Assembly: GCA_023248735.1 (NCBI GenBank)
Contig: JAHFDY010000008.1
Coordinates: forward strand, 1-45,942
Direction: 5' to 3'
Source of the DNA: Myxococcales bacterium
GTDB taxonomy: Bacteria; Myxococcota_A; Polyangia; Polyangiales; Polyangiaceae
DNA length: 45,942 nt
The notes below the pieces were generated by a model, which was not told the DNA's origin, made no database searches, and saw only the letters and a program-made list of their open reading frames with translations. Each line of letters starts with the position of its first letter. Position 1 is the stretch's first letter. Both the position numbers and the translations under genes were made by a program. Positions 22,430-31,977 of the stretch are shown here, one piece after another.

Positions 22430-23914
22430 TTGAGCCAAGAACGTGAACGCATTCGGCGCCGTCTCATCGACGAGGTGGGCCGTATTGAGAAACAGGCACC
22501 CTTTACGGTTGGGCTGGCCTATCCGTCACCCTACGCGACAGGGATGAGCTCGCTCGGCTACCAGCGCATCTATCGCGCCATTCAGGAGGCGCCTGGTTTC
22601 TCCGCTGAACGCCTCTTCCTCGATGATGCAGGGGCGCAAACCTCAGCGCCACTTTCGTATGAGTCGCTCCGGCCACTCTCAGCGTTTCCGGTGGTTGCCT
22701 TCAGCGTGGCGTATGAGCTCGAGCTCGCTGGCTTGATCAAGATGCTTGACGGCTCGGGGATCCCCGTTCGAAGGCAAGAACGCACAGCGCGCGATCCACT
22801 CATCCTCGCGGGTGGGCCGCTCACATTTTCGAACCCGTTGCCGCTTGCCGGCATGGTCGACGCGATCATCATGGGCGAGGCCGAGGAGCTCGTCGTGGCA
22901 GCAATGCAACGCATCGAAGCGTGCAGTTCGCGACAGGCGCAGCTCGATGCGCTCGCGAGCTTGCCGCACGTGTTTGTGCCAACGCATCACACGCTCTTGC
23001 CACCCGTCGCCGCAGCCGACAACGCGGTGCTGCCCGCGTGGGCTCCGATCCGGACGCCACACACCGAATTCTCGAACATGTTCCTTATCGAGACTGAGCG
23101 CGGCTGCTCGCGCGGTTGCACTTATTGCGTCATGCGGCGCACCACCAATGGTGGCATGCGCATCGCGCCAATGGACCGGGTGCTCGAGCTGATCCCGTCG
23201 GACGCAAAACGGGTGGGACTCGTCGGCGCCGCTGTGAGTGACCATCCGAAAATCGTGAACATCGTCAACGCGCTTGCCGATCGCGGTTGCGAGGTGGGGC
23301 TCTCTTCGTTGCGGCCCGATCGACTCACCGACGAGTTTGTGGGTGCCCTGAAACGTGTCGGGTATCGCACGCTCACGACTGCGATGGACGGCACGAGCGA
23401 GCGCGTGCGCGATTTGCTCGACCGGCGCGCAAGGCCGAAGCATCTACAAAAGGCCGCCGAAATGGCCCGGCTGCATCAAATGGATCGCTTGAAGCTCTAT
23501 TTGATGATCGGTGTGCCCGGCGAGACAGATGAAGACATCGACGAATGCGTCGCATTTGTCACCGAGCTATCGAGGGTGATTCCCGTCGCGCTCGGCATTG
23601 CCCCGTTCTGCAGCAAGCGCAACACCCCACTCGACAACCACCCCTATGCCGGAGTGGACGTTGTCGACTCCAGACTCGCGCGCCTCAAGCGCGGCCTTCG
23701 TGGACGCGCCGACGTGCGTTCGACAAGCGCCAAATGGGCGTGGGTGGAGTACGTTCTCGCGCAAGGGGGAGAGGCCGAAGGTCTTGCCGTCATCGATGCT
23801 GTCCGTGCGGGCGGAACCTTCGCCGCGTACCGCAGAGCGTTCGACGCCTTGGGCCACACGGGCAAGACCGTGACCAAAGCGCCTCGCCGCGGGCTACCGC
23901 TGATCGCAGTGTGA
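22430..23914 (+). CDS. radical SAM protein with N-terminal B12-binding-like region
   Basis: 494 residues from a TTG at 22430 with AAGG about 8 bases upstream. The N-terminal 190 residues (LAYPSPYATGMSSLGYQRIY, VVAFSVAYELE, LILAGGPLTFSNP, DAIIMGEAEE) resemble the cobalamin-binding-type domain of TIGR03960-like radical SAM proteins. The radical SAM core has ERGCSRGCTYC with Cys226, Cys230 and Cys233 for the 4Fe-4S cluster, then LYLMIGVPGETDEDI. It lacks the C-terminal DUF2344-type region found fused in many relatives. The reaction is unknown; a methyl or thio transfer to RNA or a small molecule would be in line with relatives. It is divergent from the amidohydrolase fusion gene. Confidence 0.88.
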   Translation: MSQERERIRRRLIDEVGRIEKQAPFTVGLAYPSPYATGMSSLGYQRIYRAIQEAPGFSAERLFLDDAGAQTSAPLSYESLRPLSAFPVVAFSVAYELELAGLIKMLDGSGIPVRRQERTARDPLILAGGPLTFSNPLPLAGMVDAIIMGEAEELVVAAMQRIEACSSRQAQLDALASLPHVFVPTHHTLLPPVAAADNAVLPAWAPIRTPHTEFSNMFLIETERGCSRGCTYCVMRRTTNGGMRIAPMDRVLELIPSDAKRVGLVGAAVSDHPKIVNIVNALADRGCEVGLSSLRPDRLTDEFVGALKRVGYRTLTTAMDGTSERVRDLLDRRARPKHLQKAAEMARLHQMDRLKLYLMIGVPGETDEDIDECVAFVTELSRVIPVALGIAPFCSKRNTPLDNHPYAGVDVVDSRLARLKRGLRGRADVRSTSAKWAWVEYVLAQGGEAEGLAVIDAVRAGGTFAAYRRAFDALGHTGKTVTKAPRRGLPLIAV

Positions 23915-23961
23915 AGCGTGAGACTCGCGCGAACGGATGCTTCTCGCGGCCTTCCTAACGC

Positions 23962-23995
23962 AAACGACCGCACCCCCGAAGAGGCGCGGCCGTTT
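23962..23995. terminator. bidirectional terminator hairpin
   Basis: A 13-bp stem with two A/C mismatches (left arm 23962-23974, right arm 23983-23995, 8-base loop) lies between the convergent radical SAM and metalloprotease genes. AAA starts the left arm and TTT ends the right arm, so each strand ends its hairpin with a short T run. Position and symmetry support termination for both genes. Confidence 0.5.
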
Positions 23996-24020
23996 CGTCA
24001 ACATGGTTGACTATGCGCGA

Positions 24021-27000
24021 TTACTCGCCGTCCCCACCGCCGCCGCCCAGTGGGCCGCCGCCGAGGATCTTGCTCACCTGACGCATGCCATCGAGAAGAC
24101 CGATGTAGCGTTGAAGAGCCAAGATCGCGGCTGCGGTCCCCTTCTTTGGCTGACCGTTCGTATCGAGAATGAGCTCAGGCTCGCCGTACGAGTTGAAGAT
24201 CGGGTTGCCGTTGACGTCCTTCTTCACTTCGTAAGCGACCGTGAGCAGGTCATTCGCGCGTTGGATCATGCGTGAACCGATGCCGGTTTCGACCGCGCGG
24301 CCCTGCGTGACGCCCGCGATAGAGCAGTATCGTGAGGTTCCTTCGACACACTTTGCGTTGACACCTGAACAGTCAGAGTCCTGGGTGCATGCCTTGGGCA
24401 AGGTCTCGGACCCGAAGCGCGATGCGATGTATCGCTGACCCGTCACCGGATCGTTGAACGAAACGCGTCGTGAATCTGGAACCGTTGGTCCCGCATCGCC
24501 GTCGATGCGGATGCGCATCTTCGTGGCGAGTGTCATGTCGCTACTGTAGCGAGAGAACAGCAACCCGTAGATGCCGGTGCCGAGCTCGTTCGAATAGCCC
24601 ATGTTCGGGAAGATGATGGCCGCGCCCGCTGGGCGAGTCAGCTTGTTTGGGTCTTTGTCGAGAAGGTTGAAGTTCTGCAGCACGCTCGTCTGCGCGAGCA
24701 TCGACGGGCCAAGAGCTTCCCAGTCTTCTGACATCAATGCACCCACCAAGCGGTCGATTGCGTGCGGGGTGTCTGTGCGGAAGCTGATGTACGGGTCACG
24801 GCCGTCGAGCGCGTTCTCGCGCGAAACAGTCGAGAGTGTGGGCCGCGAGTCGACAAGTTCGCGCAGCGCGAGAACCTTCTCTTCGTCAAAACCGACGTGA
24901 AGGGGGTAGTGCTGGTAATCCCAACTACCGCCGCGATCGCTGTCAAAATCGATTTGGACGTAGCGGCCATCGATGACGCCGATCGAACCAAAGGCGTTCG
25001 CGCCCGTGGAATCGGTCATGTCGAGGATCGGCAGTGCGCCCGCGCGCGGTGACGTGCGCACCGACGCGGTCTTGCCGTATCCACCGGGTTCAGGCGTGAG
25101 GATCACGCGCTGGAGGAAGTTGAACATCTCCGCGGAAGCCATGACTGCAGGACGATCTTGATCGTCGTTCGCCAAGTCAGCCGAGTTTGAGCGTCCGATG
25201 TCGGTTGTGGTGCTCCAGTGATAGGCGCGCATACGTGAGAACGTGCTGCCTGCGATCGAGTTCGGAAGTGACCACCACGCGAACTCTTTGTTCAGGCGGC
25301 GGAAGTACGACCAGGGGTAGGTCAGGTCGTAGCGCTTGGTCACGTTGATCGTGGTTTCGTAGACGTCAGCGCCGCTGTCGAAGAGCTTTGCGTGGATGTA
25401 CCCACCGCGGCTGTAGTCTTCGCCATAACGGAACTGCCAGCGGGTCAGCGTTTGACCGTTTTCGTCGACACCTGACCATCGAACGCCGTTGACGCCGATC
25501 GGGTTGACAGTCTTGCCGCTTGTGAACGCGATCTCGCTCGACTTCATGTCTTCGAATGCGAGGTGATTTTGCGGCGAAGGTGCGCAGACCTTACCGTGAA
25601 CGATGCGCCACTTGGCCGTCGCCTTTTCGGCTTCGGTTGCGTCACGACAGTCGCGCGCGGCGTCGAAGACCTTCGCGGTCATCGCGGCGCGCGTGTAGTG
25701 CATGCCGTAGCCCTTCTTCGGGTCGAAGACGAGCTCGGAAGGGATGCCCTGCGACAGCGTCTTCACTGCGAAGTACTGCTGCGAAGCTGGGGGAATGATG
25801 CGGTCGTCGAATGTCGGAAGCACACGACCATACAGCGTCTTCATCGCATGCAAGTCGTACGTACCGCCACCGACGGTCTCACCGAAGCGCTCGACTTGGT
25901 ATTCCATTGTCGAGGTGTTTGCGAAGTACTCGATGCCAGGACGAGACTCGGTGCCGACGCCTTGCTCGTCGTCCGTCATCGGGTCGAGGTAACGCGGACC
26001 GAGGCAGCTGTCCGTTGCGTCCGTACGCGCCTTCGTACAGATCGTCGTCGCTTGGCCCTCGTTCGTTCGAAGCTGCCAGTATTGCGGCGCATAGTTTTGG
26101 GAGTCCCATGAACTTGCGAAGTTGTGACGAAGGCCGATCGAGTGCCCAATTTCGTGGAAGCCGATGCCTTTGACGGCTTCGCGGAGAAGGTCGTCATAGA
26201 TCTTCACGCCGCGCTCTTTGAGGCGTGCCTCGGCGGCCGCAAGCTCCGTAGCGGTGGGCTTGTCTGGGATGGCAAATGGAGGATCGGTTCGCCGACTGCC
26301 GTATTTTTGCTCAAAGTACGGGCCGAGTGATGGCTGGTAGATGCTGCCCGGAACGCCCGCATTTGCAGACGAATCGAGGAAGCAAACACCCTTGCTGCCG
26401 AGGTACGCCTGGTAGTGATCGTAGAGGTCCTGGATGCGGCTTGGATCTTGTGACGCGAACGTCTTGATCGCTTGGTACGCCGCCGTACTTTGATCCTTCG
26501 AGCCCGCAACGAGTTGTTGCAAGCCGCGGTTGGTAATCTCGGATGCATATTCGGTATTGTCAAGTTGCTTGAGCAACGCCGTCAGACGCTCATCGTTCTT
26601 CGCGAGTCGCGGTGACATGACCGAGTCTTGTGCGCGCAGTTTTGCGCGCTCAAGCTGGCGCTTCTCACCGCTGAGTGAGTCAAGCGTCGGCGCAGTGACG
26701 CTGACCGTCGCCTTGACGTTATCGACGTCAATATTCTTGACGGCCGCTTCGAGTTGCGCAGGCGTTTTTGCGCTGCTTGAAACGATCTTGCCACTCTTGA
26801 CGAGGTCGGCATAGCGCTCGGCCTGGCCGCCCGCGACGAGCTGATCGACGCTGATGTCGCCAACGGCGAGTTGGATGATGTCGCGTTGTTGCGCGGCAGC
26901 AAACGTCGCCGAACGACCCATGATGGTCGCCGTTGCGCCGACCATTTCGCCCGTGAGCGGATCACCGCCGATGGAAGCAACGCCTCCGTAAGGTGCACGC

Positions 27001-28643
27001 GAAGCGTATGGCCAGTAGATCGTGTAGTTCTTGCGAACGTCGCCGAGACGAATCTTCTCGCCGACCGTGCCGCAGTTCGAAGGATCGTAGCTGCGCACGG
27101 GGTTGTGACAGGTCGTAATGATTGGGCGATCCTGGTCAACAGGAAGCACCTTTGTCTTGTCGACGCCCCAACCACCGAACGCGACCATTTCTTTGGCTTC
27201 GGGGCCAGTGCCTGCGAAATAGAGAGCGTGGCAGGCGTCGCGATCGCCTGTGAAGGTGCGACGGCATTCGACTTCGCGACGCGTAGCGACCGCAACCTTG
27301 AGGAATTGGTTCCAAGTGATCGTCATTTCCTCGATCGGACCGACGGACTTGACCTTGCCGCTTCCGTCGACCTGGTCGAGAAGCTCGAGCGGCGTGTCGA
27401 TGTTGAGCCAGTAGCCGATCGTCTTAACCGAACGGTCACGAATCGGAATCGTGCACTTGCCCGCGTTGAGATCGCACTGGGAACCGGAGCTGCCTTTGTA
27501 GCCCGTCTTGCCATTGGTGCAGGCGTCTGCTGTGCCGTCGGCCGCATCGCTTCCGTCGTCTTTCGACCTGCCCGAAATGTCAGAGTTGCTGCTGCACTTG
27601 AACCCTTGGTGGCTCTTTTCCCAGATGTTGTGGATCGCGAAGAACGTTTTGGTCTTCGCATCGGTAAAGCCGTATTGAGGATCCCAAGCCGTGAGTGGCG
27701 CACCGCCGTATTCGCGGTTGTAGTTGCTGCCAGCGTTGCCCCAGTTGCCGACGATGTCGCGCTGGGCCAAATTCTCTTCGAAGGACTCGAAGTCCTCGTT
27801 GCCCGTCAGTTTGACATACGAGCTGCGCAGCTTGACTTCAGTCGGCGTGCAGTCGCCCGAGGTCGCGCCGTTGAAAAAGCCCGTGATCACGCACTCGGCA
27901 ATGCCGAACTCAGGCATGATGTCAGGCTTGAGTTGGTATTTGTTGGTGACGTCGAAATAGCCCTTGGCAACGTCGAACAGCGGGCGATCTTCGTCGTTGT
28001 CGTTGGTCGACGCGTACTGAATCGCGGTGACTTGACTGCCTTCGCCAAAAACCCAGCTCGTGTCGGCGCCGCTGGTGCTCTCGGCTTTGTTTTGCGACCA
28101 ATCAACGCGCATCTCGGCACGCAGGTACCAGGGGCGGTCTGACGTGTTCTCGACCATCACGTTGGTCTCTTCGCCAGTCTGCGAGTTGTAATCCCGACGG
28201 ACGTCAAAATGGCTCTCGATCTTGTAGGCCGCGATGATCGTTCCATCGGGCCTGCCTGGGAACTCCCAAACGCCGGGCGAGACTTCGACGCGGGGCAAGG
28301 CGCGCTTGTCGGAGCCGGGTGACTCTTGGTAGGAGCGGCGTGCGAACAGCCAGTCTTCGGTCACTTCCCAACGAACGCGATCGACAGCCGTGGCGCCGCC
28401 AATCGTGCCGTTAAAGTTCGACGTGTTGACCGCACTGTCGATGTTGAAGCTCTTTGTGCGGAACTCCGGATCGTCGCGGGGATCTTCGAGGTTTGGCCCC
28501 AGGAAGAAACTCTTCTCCACGATGCCAGCCTGCGTCCGATAGATCGGCTCGCGCTCGTTCGCGCAGCCCCCCATCGTCAACCCACCAATCGTGCTCCCTA
28601 CCAGCGCGGCGAAGCTGAGCTTCGCCATCCAAATCGATCTCAT
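24021..28643 (-). CDS. very large zinc-dependent metalloprotease lipoprotein (HExxHxxGxxH)
   Basis: 1540 residues. GGAGGT 4 bases before the ATG at 28643 fixes the start; the signal ends MGGC (Cys27). Residues of about 50-800 are extracellular with no recognised family except for beta-rich segments and a helical, charged region near 640-760. HEIGHSIGLRHNF places His830, Glu831, His834 and His840 as a metzincin-type zinc site resembling the EcxA / DUF5117-like proteases. A Cys pair cluster (CTQDSDCSGVNAKC...YC) lies near 1450 and the protein ends in a Gly-rich tail. Probable role is degradation of external protein, or processing of surface proteins. A 423-codon opening on the opposite strand inside this gene is a shadow. 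Confidence 0.9.
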   Translation of the reverse strand: MRSIWMAKLSFAALVGSTIGGLTMGGCANEREPIYRTQAGIVEKSFFLGPNLEDPRDDPEFRTKSFNIDSAVNTSNFNGTIGGATAVDRVRWEVTEDWLFARRSYQESPGSDKRALPRVEVSPGVWEFPGRPDGTIIAAYKIESHFDVRRDYNSQTGEETNVMVENTSDRPWYLRAEMRVDWSQNKAESTSGADTSWVFGEGSQVTAIQYASTNDNDEDRPLFDVAKGYFDVTNKYQLKPDIMPEFGIAECVITGFFNGATSGDCTPTEVKLRSSYVKLTGNEDFESFEENLAQRDIVGNWGNAGSNYNREYGGAPLTAWDPQYGFTDAKTKTFFAIHNIWEKSHQGFKCSSNSDISGRSKDDGSDAADGTADACTNGKTGYKGSSGSQCDLNAGKCTIPIRDRSVKTIGYWLNIDTPLELLDQVDGSGKVKSVGPIEEMTITWNQFLKVAVATRREVECRRTFTGDRDACHALYFAGTGPEAKEMVAFGGWGVDKTKVLPVDQDRPIITTCHNPVRSYDPSNCGTVGEKIRLGDVRKNYTIYWPYASRAPYGGVASIGGDPLTGEMVGATATIMGRSATFAAAQQRDIIQLAVGDISVDQLVAGGQAERYADLVKSGKIVSSSAKTPAQLEAAVKNIDVDNVKATVSVTAPTLDSLSGEKRQLERAKLRAQDSVMSPRLAKNDERLTALLKQLDNTEYASEITNRGLQQLVAGSKDQSTAAYQAIKTFASQDPSRIQDLYDHYQAYLGSKGVCFLDSSANAGVPGSIYQPSLGPYFEQKYGSRRTDPPFAIPDKPTATELAAAEARLKERGVKIYDDLLREAVKGIGFHEIGHSIGLRHNFASSWDSQNYAPQYWQLRTNEGQATTICTKARTDATDSCLGPRYLDPMTDDEQGVGTESRPGIEYFANTSTMEYQVERFGETVGGGTYDLHAMKTLYGRVLPTFDDRIIPPASQQYFAVKTLSQGIPSELVFDPKKGYGMHYTRAAMTAKVFDAARDCRDATEAEKATAKWRIVHGKVCAPSPQNHLAFEDMKSSEIAFTSGKTVNPIGVNGVRWSGVDENGQTLTRWQFRYGEDYSRGGYIHAKLFDSGADVYETTINVTKRYDLTYPWSYFRRLNKEFAWWSLPNSIAGSTFSRMRAYHWSTTTDIGRSNSADLANDDQDRPAVMASAEMFNFLQRVILTPEPGGYGKTASVRTSPRAGALPILDMTDSTGANAFGSIGVIDGRYVQIDFDSDRGGSWDYQHYPLHVGFDEEKVLALRELVDSRPTLSTVSRENALDGRDPYISFRTDTPHAIDRLVGALMSEDWEALGPSMLAQTSVLQNFNLLDKDPNKLTRPAGAAIIFPNMGYSNELGTGIYGLLFSRYSSDMTLATKMRIRIDGDAGPTVPDSRRVSFNDPVTGQRYIASRFGSETLPKACTQDSDCSGVNAKCVEGTSRYCSIAGVTQGRAVETGIGSRMIQRANDLLTVAYEVKKDVNGNPIFNSYGEPELILDTNGQPKKGTAAAILALQRYIGLLDGMRQVSKILGGGPLGGGGGDGE

Positions 28644-28709
28644 TTGACCTCCACCGGCGAGGCAACCGCAAATAGCGCGCCGCCGTAATATCCCCTTCGT
28701 TTTGAGGGA

Positions 28710-28756
28710 ATTTCGCGGCACGTTAGCGAAATGACGCCCCGAGCGTTAGCCGAATG
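28710..28756. repeat. inverted and direct repeats upstream of metalloprotease gene
   Basis: ATTTCGC (28710-28716) and GCGAAAT (28726-28732) are a perfect 7-base inverted repeat with a 9-base spacer. The right part overlaps one copy of a direct repeat, CGTTAGCGAAATG (28721-28733) and CGTTAGCCGAATG (28744-28756), 11 of 13 bases equal and 23 bases apart. It lies 67-113 bases before the metalloprotease start and after the stop of the PDZ protein gene; an operator or a terminator for the upstream gene are both possible. Confidence 0.4.
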
Positions 28757-28845
28757 TTCGCTTTTGTGTCTCTGCGCCGCCGAGGTCTTGAGACGCGCGG
28801 GCGTCATGGTGGGTCAACCGGGGCTTTTCTGCGTTGAAATGGGGT

Positions 28846-31782
28846 TCATCTGCGTACGGCTTCTCTTGAGACACGGAGCCGCAACGTCTTGCCGCCCCGC
28901 TCGAGGGTGAGAAGAACGTCATCCGAAATGGGACCACTCAGACGCTTGCGCGCATCCGCTATCGTGCGAACGCGCACGCCATCCACTTCCTCGATGACAT
29001 CGCTTGCGACCAAGCCGGCGCGTTCGGCCTCACTGCGGTCGGCAACCGACATGATGACCACTTCTTGCGAGTCACTCTCACCAAGCGTGACCGCAATACT
29101 CCCCGCGCCCGCGGGGTCGTAGCCGCGCTCGGCGATGGGATGCACCACGACGCGCACACCCACCGTGGTCCGACCGGCAACGATCTTGACGTCTGTGTTT
29201 GCGCCACGTCCAACATCAGGCGCGTAAGCCTCGAGTGAGACGCGTCCCTCCGGCAACTCTTTCAACTTGAAGCGCCCGCGTTCGTCGGCGGTGGCGAGAC
29301 CCGCGCTTGCGACGACATAGGTGGGCACGTGACCGAGTGCGACGCGTGCGCCCGCAACGGGTTGCCCACGCTCATCAACCACTTCGCCTTCGGCTTGCCC
29401 CTCCTCGGGCAGATCAAGCCGAGGCAAGTACTGCGGCCTTCGATGGCCTGTGGCAACAATGGTTACGGCCTTGATTTCGCTCACGTACCCAGCCGCTCGC
29501 GCGCGAAGCTGGGCGGGTCCAGCGCCAACGCCAGTAATGAGGTACGTGCCATCGGGACCCGTTTGCGCGTGAAAGACCCCGGCTTCGCTTGCGATGGTCA
29601 CCTCCGCGCCTGCAAGACGATCGCCTGTGCGTTTGCTGCGAACTTCGCCCGTTGCTGTTTCCGCGGGATCAAGTTCGATGCGCAATTGGTCCAGCTTCGC
29701 ATCCGTTGTGACCACCTTTGGCGCGTGCCCTGGCGCCACGACGCGCACGCGAAGTGGCACGCCCTTCGCGCCACGCAGCGACGCGTCACCTTGCTTGTCC
29801 GTGAAGCCAGTCGTGCGAAGTGGGATAGCCGCGTCGATCGAATGCGCCGTCACTTGCGCGGCCTCGAGCGCATAGCCGCGATCGTCTGTCACACGCACTG
29901 CGAGTGCGCTGCGCGACTCAGGAAGCACAAGCGTCACCTTTTTCTTGTCGCCCTCCGCGAGGCTGATGCGCATCCGAACGGACGTCTCGCTTTCGTCGGG
30001 TGCATATGCCGTGAGCACCAAATCGTCGGGCACCGATGCGAATGCAAATGTGCCGTCCGTTGCGCTGTAAGTGACGCGTTCAAATGTACCCTCCGTCGCT
30101 GCGGCAACCACACGCGCACGCGCCACCGAACGGCCGCGAGCGTCGTTGACAACGCCCTCTAGGGTTGCACCACCACGCATAACGACTTCAACTTTCGCCT
30201 CACCTCCGGGTTGGAGAATCACGACTTCGCTCATCGCCTCCACGTACTGCGGGTGGCGCGCAAGCACGCGCACGCGACCCGGTGTGGCTGGAGTCAACCG
30301 AAACGAGCCATCCGAGCGCGACACCCAAGGGTCCGCTGAAATCGATCGACTATTGATCACATTCACGGGCGACCCCATTGAAGGCGTAGAACCAAGGCGC
30401 GGAATCCCTGGAAGCGGACCCGGCATCACGCCGAGTTCCCCGGCCGATTGAAGAGCGCGCGGCGCACTCAGCATCGCGTCGAAGTGCGCCGCCTGAAATA
30501 CGCTCCGCCGTGGATCATCGGCGATCGGACCGCCGGTCATGTCGGTTCCGATCACCTCGAGGCTCACGCCATCAATCCCCCGCCCCTGGCCATCCACGAC
30601 GCGACCCAATAGCGTTCCGGCGCGACTCAATCCGACACGGAATTCACGCGGAGCGGGTTCTGGCAAAGTGACACCGCCTCGCGGGACGAACCCGTCGGCG
30701 CTTGCCGAAATCGCGGCGCCGCCTCTCGCAAATGGCCCCAGCACCACACACCCGTCACCACCTGTCTTGCCCTCAAGAGGAAATGCAGAGAGGCCTCCTT
30801 CGGCAAGCATCACCCGCGCGCCCGCCAAAGGGGGCGCGTCGTCGGCGACGCCATTTGTAACTTTTACAGTTACCATTTGCCCCTGCTCAAGCTTTAGGGT
30901 GACGGATTTGTCAACTCCCTTGTCTATCGAGGTAAGTAAGTCACTTGACGATACGAGTGGCCCTAGAGTCGCGCGCAGTGCGTAGCTCCCGGAAGCGAGA
31001 CTCGTGATGCGTACCTGACCTCGTTCATCCGCAGTACCCATCTGCGGCGGCCATAGCTGAGGCCCTGCGATCGCAAGCCGCGCCCCCCCTGCGGGTTCAC
31101 CCGACGGCAAGAGAATCTCCACGAGAAGGCCGCCAAGCTTCCCGAGCACCACCTTGGTGCGCTCAGTTTCTTCGGTGACACGCACCGTTACCTCATCGAA
31201 ACCTGGCGCGCGCACCCGAATGTTCCATGGTGGCTCGCTCAGGTGATGCACTGTCACGAGCCCATCGATCCCCGTTCTTGCCCCAACCGGCACCACGTCC
31301 CCGGACTCGACGATCACGTCCGCGATGACCGGAGCCCCTTTGTCGTCAACGACCTGAACGATATGCGGGACTTCTTCTTTAAGGTGTAGCTCGATCGTTC
31401 GACCATCGAGGCCGAGCACGACGTGGCTCGATGCGCGCGCGTACTCATCTTTCTCGACAATGACCCACAGCTCCGCAAGCGGAACGCCGGCGATCGTCAC
31501 CTCCCCGCTCTCAGCTGTCTCCGTCGAGCGAACCAGAGTCACTTTGCCCTCGGCAATTGCAAAAATTCGCACCGTGGCCTTCGCGATGGGCTCTTCGTCA
31601 AGTGTGCGCGCGCGGATCGTGAGTGAGGTCGCGCCTGGCGAAGAGGTCTCGAAGAGCGCAACCCATTCGGTCACAAGACCGCCTCGCAGCGGGGCGCCGG
31701 GAATTCCACCGAATACGAGCAGCACCGCAGCCACGCGAAAAACGTAACTGATGAAGTTTCGAATGCGCGACACCAACCCCAT
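28846..31782 (-). CDS. multi-domain carboxypeptidase-regulatory-like protein with C-terminal PDZ domain
   Basis: 978 residues from the ATG at 31782, chosen because it puts a hydrophobic segment (VFRVAAVLLVFGG, about 14-28) near the N terminus as a signal anchor; an upstream ATG at 31866 would precede it with 28 polar residues. The body is a string of roughly eight to ten beta-sandwich modules of the carboxypeptidase regulatory-like type, recognised by recurring phrases such as PVIADVIVESGD, GRSVARARVVAAA and GQPVAGARVALG. The last 85 residues form a PDZ domain (VADRSEAERAGLVASDVIEEVDGVRV). Probable envelope or surface scaffold; no catalytic residues seen. It is divergent from citrate synthase. 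Confidence 0.85.
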   Translation of the reverse strand: MGLVSRIRNFISYVFRVAAVLLVFGGIPGAPLRGGLVTEWVALFETSSPGATSLTIRARTLDEEPIAKATVRIFAIAEGKVTLVRSTETAESGEVTIAGVPLAELWVIVEKDEYARASSHVVLGLDGRTIELHLKEEVPHIVQVVDDKGAPVIADVIVESGDVVPVGARTGIDGLVTVHHLSEPPWNIRVRAPGFDEVTVRVTEETERTKVVLGKLGGLLVEILLPSGEPAGGARLAIAGPQLWPPQMGTADERGQVRITSLASGSYALRATLGPLVSSSDLLTSIDKGVDKSVTLKLEQGQMVTVKVTNGVADDAPPLAGARVMLAEGGLSAFPLEGKTGGDGCVVLGPFARGGAAISASADGFVPRGGVTLPEPAPREFRVGLSRAGTLLGRVVDGQGRGIDGVSLEVIGTDMTGGPIADDPRRSVFQAAHFDAMLSAPRALQSAGELGVMPGPLPGIPRLGSTPSMGSPVNVINSRSISADPWVSRSDGSFRLTPATPGRVRVLARHPQYVEAMSEVVILQPGGEAKVEVVMRGGATLEGVVNDARGRSVARARVVAAATEGTFERVTYSATDGTFAFASVPDDLVLTAYAPDESETSVRMRISLAEGDKKKVTLVLPESRSALAVRVTDDRGYALEAAQVTAHSIDAAIPLRTTGFTDKQGDASLRGAKGVPLRVRVVAPGHAPKVVTTDAKLDQLRIELDPAETATGEVRSKRTGDRLAGAEVTIASEAGVFHAQTGPDGTYLITGVGAGPAQLRARAAGYVSEIKAVTIVATGHRRPQYLPRLDLPEEGQAEGEVVDERGQPVAGARVALGHVPTYVVASAGLATADERGRFKLKELPEGRVSLEAYAPDVGRGANTDVKIVAGRTTVGVRVVVHPIAERGYDPAGAGSIAVTLGESDSQEVVIMSVADRSEAERAGLVASDVIEEVDGVRVRTIADARKRLSGPISDDVLLTLERGGKTLRLRVSREAVRR

Positions 31783-31977
31783 CTGGTCTAGAAGCCCTCT
31801 GCTTGTGTTGCGATCCTTCGCGGCGGATGCCTTCCCATGGCTGTTGTCGTCGGCAAGCACCTGCACGGCAAGTTTGTTCCTCCTCGGACGCCACCCAAAT
31901 ATTCCCTAGGCTCCCGTTACCCCACTGCGTACCATCGGATTTCGCGCCAACATGGCCGCATTTTCGGAGGTTTTCCC

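Noticed and set aside
26871-28142. A 423-codon open frame on the plus strand
   Set aside because: It lies wholly inside the metalloprotease gene on the other strand, is rich in Arg/Val/Asp as expected from reversed GC-rich codons, and shows no domain.
29329-30162. A 277-codon open frame on the plus strand
   Set aside because: It is antisense to the PDZ-ended protein, has an odd Cys/Arg/His-rich composition and no ribosome-binding site or domain.
31837-31977. Longer citrate synthase start at an ATG
   Set aside because: The added 47 residues do not resemble citrate synthase and a strong GGAGG precedes the GTG at 31978.
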